From assembly GCA_003279685.1 (NCBI GenBank), contig QCHA01000004.1, positions 1 through 64,000 on the forward strand: a stretch of 64,000 nucleotides of DNA, in the 5' to 3' direction. Source of the stretch: Pelagibacteraceae bacterium AG-390-L03 (GTDB taxonomy: Bacteria > Pseudomonadota > Alphaproteobacteria > Pelagibacterales > Pelagibacteraceae). The translations under genes were made by a program, and so were the position numbers. The notes under the pieces are model-generated. The model did no database searches, was not told the DNA's origin, and saw nothing but the letters and a program-made list of their open reading frames with translations. Positions 61,250 through 64,000 of the stretch are shown piece by piece (position 1 is the first letter of the stretch; every line of letters begins with the position of its first letter).

Positions 61250-62362
61250 TTAATTAAATAAACCAAGGTCTTTTAAGTCATTAAAGGTTGTAAAAAACAT
61301 TAATGATAACAACAAAAAGAGTCCGATTCGAAAAAAACCTTCTTGAACTTTTTGAGATAGAGGACGTCCTAAAAATTTTTCAAATGCATAAAACATCAAG
61401 TGACCACCATCTAACATTGGTATTGGGAACAAGTTAATTAAACCAAGGCTTATTGAAATGTAAGCCATTATAGAAATAAATGGTAAAATTCCAATTTCAG
61501 CTACCTGGCCAGTTATTTTGGCAATTCTAATTGGCCCTCCTAATTGAGAACTATCACCTGTACCTATTAACATACTACCAATATATTTAAGAGATGATGT
61601 GCTTACAAAATAAACTTCTTTTACTGAATGAATTAAGGCTTGTGCAGGTCCTAGTTTTACATGATTAATTTCATTATTATAAGCACCAAGTTTAATACCA
61701 ACCATTCTTTTATTAATTTTGTTACCTAAATTATCATCACTTAAAACTATATTGGGTTTAATTTTAAGTAAGTATTCTTGATTAAATCTTTCAACTTTAA
61801 AAATAATAACGTCTCCTGTTGAAGTGGTGATAAACTTTGAAACATCCATGATGCTTTCAACTTTATTATTATTGATTTCTAAAATAACATCATTATCTTT
61901 AAGTCCCCCAATCATAGCAGGGCTATCTTTTTGAACTTCATTAATAACCGCAGGAGTAAAATCTTTTCCAATAAAAGTATATATTGAGAAAAAAATAACT
62001 ATAGCTAGTAAAAAGTTTGCTAATGGTCCACCAAATACAATTAAAGTTCGCTGATACAAAGGTTTAATTACAAACAGTTTTTCTTGATCCTCTGTTTTGT
62101 ATTGTTTTAAAATTTTTTCATGATCTGCTTGTGAAAAAACATTTCTATCACCGAAAAATTTTACGTATCCCCCAAGTGGTATCCAGCATATTTTCCATCT
62201 GGTTCCAAATTTATCATTCCAACCAAATATTTCTTTACCAAATCCTATAGAAAAATCGGTAACTCCTACTCCATATTTTCTTGCAAAATAATAATGTCCA
62301 TATTCATGAATAAATACAACAACTAAAATTAATATTATAAATGGAATTATATAAGTGAGCAT
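61250..62362 (-). CDS. rseP: RIP site-2 zinc metalloprotease (M50)
   Basis: 370-aa inner-membrane protease. 'FIHEYGHYYFARKYGV' gives the HExxH (H19, E20, H23) in TM1, one PDZ domain follows with 'SPAMIGGLKDNDVILEINN', and 'INLFPIPMLDGGHLMF' holds the LDG zinc Asp. It cleaves membrane anti-sigma factors or leftover signal peptides. E. coli RseP has two PDZ domains; this protein appears to have one. Unusually it is not between dxr and bamA but next to ytoQ (6 bases). Confidence 0.92.
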   Translation of the reverse strand: MLTYIIPFIILILVVVFIHEYGHYYFARKYGVGVTDFSIGFGKEIFGWNDKFGTRWKICWIPLGGYVKFFGDRNVFSQADHEKILKQYKTEDQEKLFVIKPLYQRTLIVFGGPLANFLLAIVIFFSIYTFIGKDFTPAVINEVQKDSPAMIGGLKDNDVILEINNNKVESIMDVSKFITTSTGDVIIFKVERFNQEYLLKIKPNIVLSDDNLGNKINKRMVGIKLGAYNNEINHVKLGPAQALIHSVKEVYFVSTSSLKYIGSMLIGTGDSSQLGGPIRIAKITGQVAEIGILPFISIMAYISISLGLINLFPIPMLDGGHLMFYAFEKFLGRPLSQKVQEGFFRIGLFLLLSLMFFTTFNDLKDLGLFN

Positions 62363-62368
62363 AAAATT

Positions 62369-62818
62369 TTATTTTAATGAACCTTTTAAAACATATTTTA
62401 ATATACGAACTGCTTGTTTTTGATCAGATGCAACAGCGGCGGCGGCGGCATCAAGCTCTTTAAGTGCATGCTGATGATCATGACTATGAATCACAATTAT
62501 CGATTTACTAAGAGCTGCAGCATAACCCGCATCAAAAGCTGCATTCCATTGTTTGTATTTTTCACCAAATTTAACAATTACTATATCGCTATCTTGAATA
62601 GATTTTTTTGTTCTAATTGAATTAATATTAGCTCCTTTTCTATCTTTCCAAAAATTTTTTTCTTCTTCTCCTAAAATCTCTACACCACAATTATCAGAAG
62701 ACTCATGATCAGTTACAGGGGACATAAATTTAATATCGAGTTTTTCTTTTTCACAAAGCTCAATAATTTCTTCTCGCCAACTACTGTGAATTTCACCAGC
62801 CAAATATACCTTAAGCAT
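62369..62818 (-). CDS. ytoQ: YtoQ-family protein
   Basis: 149 aa with the family blocks 'VYLAGEIHSSWREEIIELCE', 'FMSPVTDHESSDNCGVEILG' and 'KQWNAAFDAGYAAALSKSIIVIH'. Nucleoside 2-deoxyribosyltransferase-like fold, but the function is not established. An alanine run ('DAAAAAVASD') is encoded by a GC-rich triplet repeat that stands out in this AT-rich DNA. ATG start, GGAG-like Shine-Dalgarno. Confidence 0.88.
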   Translation of the reverse strand: MLKVYLAGEIHSSWREEIIELCEKEKLDIKFMSPVTDHESSDNCGVEILGEEEKNFWKDRKGANINSIRTKKSIQDSDIVIVKFGEKYKQWNAAFDAGYAAALSKSIIVIHSHDHQHALKELDAAAAAVASDQKQAVRILKYVLKGSLK

Positions 62819-62882
62819 TTCCTCTCCTGTTTGTTTTTACTTCACTTTAATTAGATCGTTTTTTTTAATTATCAAATATATA

Positions 62883-64000
62883 TCAAATGTTTAACTTATC
62901 TTTAATTGCATAAAACCACACAGCTAATCTAAAATAAAATGTCCTTAATTGTGGAAAAATAAATTTTTTAGGTAATCCTTTATAAATCCTTGAGATATCA
63001 AGATTTTTGCTATTGGATGAAAAAACTAACTTAGATAAATGTTTTCCAGTCCAAGGAGCAGCACTAACACCTACTCCATTGTATCCAAATCCGTAATAAA
63101 TCTCCTCATTATCAATTTTACCGATAGATGGGGTTAATTTTTGAGATAAAGCTATTAATCCTCGCCAGTTATAATCAATTGTAACATTTGACCAATTGGG
63201 AAATATTTTTTTTAAAAACTTTTCCATCTTTTTAGACATTTCTAAATTTGACTGATCACTTCCTGTTAAATCTCCTCTTGTTCCAAATAAAATCCGATTG
63301 TCTGGTAATTTTCGATAGTAATATAAAAGGTTTTTAGTATTAGCGATGGGTGAGAAAGTTTTAAAGTTATGAGAGTTAATTTCATCTTCACTAAGTTTTC
63401 TGGTTACAATTATATTTGAAATAACAGGAAGTACTCTTCCATCCATTTGAGGAATTAATCCTTCTTGATAAAAACCATTAGTTGCAACTACTATTTTTTT
63501 AGATTTGATAGATCCTTCTTTAGTTTTTAAAATATAAGATCCATTTTCTTTATTAATTTGATTTACTTTAGTTTGTTCAAATATTTTAAGTTTCTTAGAC
63601 AAAGCATACTTTGCAATCCCATTCACAAATTTAAGAGGATTGATTGCAAAACCAGGTTTATATGAAAACGCTCCAAATTGTTCTGTTCCTCCATGACCAA
63701 CTTCATTAAATTCTTCCTTTGAATAAATTTCAGTTTCAATACCAAATTCAGATTTATAAGTTGTAGCTTGTTCTTTAATTTGCTCAAATTTATTTTTATG
63801 ATGTGCAACAACATAATTACTATCTCCAGTTATATCGCAATCAATATTGTATTCTTTAATAATATCTTTTGTATAGTTTGAACCTTCAACGGAATTTTTA
63901 AAAAATCTCTTCGTTTCTTCTTTTCCAAAAATAGATTGCATTTTTTTAAAAGACATTTTGCTTGGAGGTAAACAATTAAATCCTGCATTACGAGATGAGG
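62883..64000 (-). CDS. FAD-dependent oxidoreductase (DAO / gamma-glutamylputrescine oxidase type), 5' part outside window
   Basis: The track begins at an internal ATG (63956), but the frame stays open to the right edge and reads 'SSRNAGFNCLPPSK', the SGRNgG flavin segment that precedes the catalytic part of DAO-family oxidases. So the real start is beyond 64000 and at least 372 residues are visible. 'VVATNGFYQEGLIPQMDGRVLPVISNI' and 'GFGYNGVGVSAAPWTGKHLSKL' are the FAD-domain blocks. Resembles PuuB/OrdL-type amine oxidases; substrate is uncertain. Confidence 0.88.
   Translation of the reverse strand, partial: SSRNAGFNCLPPSKMSFKKMQSIFGKEETKRFFKNSVEGSNYTKDIIKEYNIDCDITGDSNYVVAHHKNKFEQIKEQATTYKSEFGIETEIYSKEEFNEVGHGGTEQFGAFSYKPGFAINPLKFVNGIAKYALSKKLKIFEQTKVNQINKENGSYILKTKEGSIKSKKIVVATNGFYQEGLIPQMDGRVLPVISNIIVTRKLSEDEINSHNFKTFSPIANTKNLLYYYRKLPDNRILFGTRGDLTGSDQSNLEMSKKMEKFLKKIFPNWSNVTIDYNWRGLIALSQKLTPSIGKIDNEEIYYGFGYNGVGVSAAPWTGKHLSKLVFSSNSKNLDISRIYKGLPKKFIFPQLRTFYFRLAVWFYAIKDKLNI

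Noticed and set aside
62434-62450. GCGGCGGCGG triplet repeat as foreign or repeat DNA
   Set aside because: It encodes an in-frame alanine run within the conserved ytoQ frame.
1-64000. CRISPR arrays, insertion sequences, prophage or integrase genes
   Set aside because: No regularly spaced repeats, transposase, integrase or phage structural genes were seen on either strand.

Overview
The window is one AT-rich (about 30% G+C by eye), extremely gene-dense piece of a small marine alphaproteobacterial genome, most likely SAR11 (Candidatus Pelagibacter). The reasons are the tiny or absent intergenic gaps, many stop/start overlaps, the aprM-aprB-aprA set with no other sulfate-reduction genes, several ABC/TTT/EamA uptake systems, two ammonium transporters side by side, and no visible DNA-binding transcription factor in 64 kb apart from HU and RNA polymerase omega. 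There are no insertion sequences, phage genes, CRISPR arrays or rRNA. One tRNA (Met, CAT) is present. No stretch longer than about 300 bases lacks a gene; the longest gaps (14286-14518, 59154-59373, 28849-29046) are described in the features or findings.

Layout. 1-5391 (minus): a stand-alone glmU acetyltransferase, glmS, class II DAHP synthase, nadE and cysS (runs off the left edge). 5460-9719 (plus): gph, then the methylcitrate-cycle cluster prpD-prpB-prpC. 9729-12673 (minus): nrdAB preceded by two NrdR-like boxes 31 bp apart. 12831-14520: phosphomannomutase and a tiny putative transcription unit. 14519-18552 (minus): HIT protein, TauE-like exporter, dusA, rpoZ, MFS transporter. 18564-25876: a mixed set including a beta-hydroxyacid dehydrogenase, PNPOx-like protein, secreted hydrolase, MORN/HExxH protein, gamma carbonic anhydrase, a glycosyltransferase and an EamA exporter. 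25873-30141: a tripartite tricarboxylate transporter (tctCBA) with a divergent AbrB-type membrane protein. 30131-34540: GT9, DUF6165, a PhyH dioxygenase and a polar amino acid ABC transporter.

34600-42220 is the most coherent pathway region. It holds a fused AdoMet decarboxylase-spermidine synthase, a FucA-like class II aldolase, mtnA, mtnP and apt. Together these can make spermidine and then salvage its by-product methylthioadenosine (MTA): MtnP releases adenine (taken by Apt) and methylthioribose-1-P, MtnA isomerises it, and the aldolase could cleave methylthioribulose-1-P to DHAP and a methylthio-aldehyde (a 'DHAP shunt'). This is attractive in a lineage known to depend on reduced sulfur, but the last step is inference.

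42222-47496 (minus): tRNA-Met, small membrane proteins, a TauE/SafE exporter and the aprM-aprB-aprA genes, which together look like a sulfite oxidation/export module. 47606-52868 (minus): metC-like gene, MFS transporter, pabB-pabA-pabC and a HIT protein. 52944-57801: a 27-residue basic peptide, mnmA, DUF3553, cysQ-like phosphatase, a small membrane protein, recX, an ABA4-like membrane protein, a DsbA-family isomerase, rhodanese and bcp. 57861-62818 (minus): two amt genes with GC-rich terminators and a structured 3' region, HU, rseP and ytoQ. The right edge is a truncated FAD-dependent amine oxidase-type gene. RNA hairpins sit immediately downstream of both solute-binding-protein genes (tctC and the hisJ-like gene), and in the tct case the hairpin contains the next gene's start codon.
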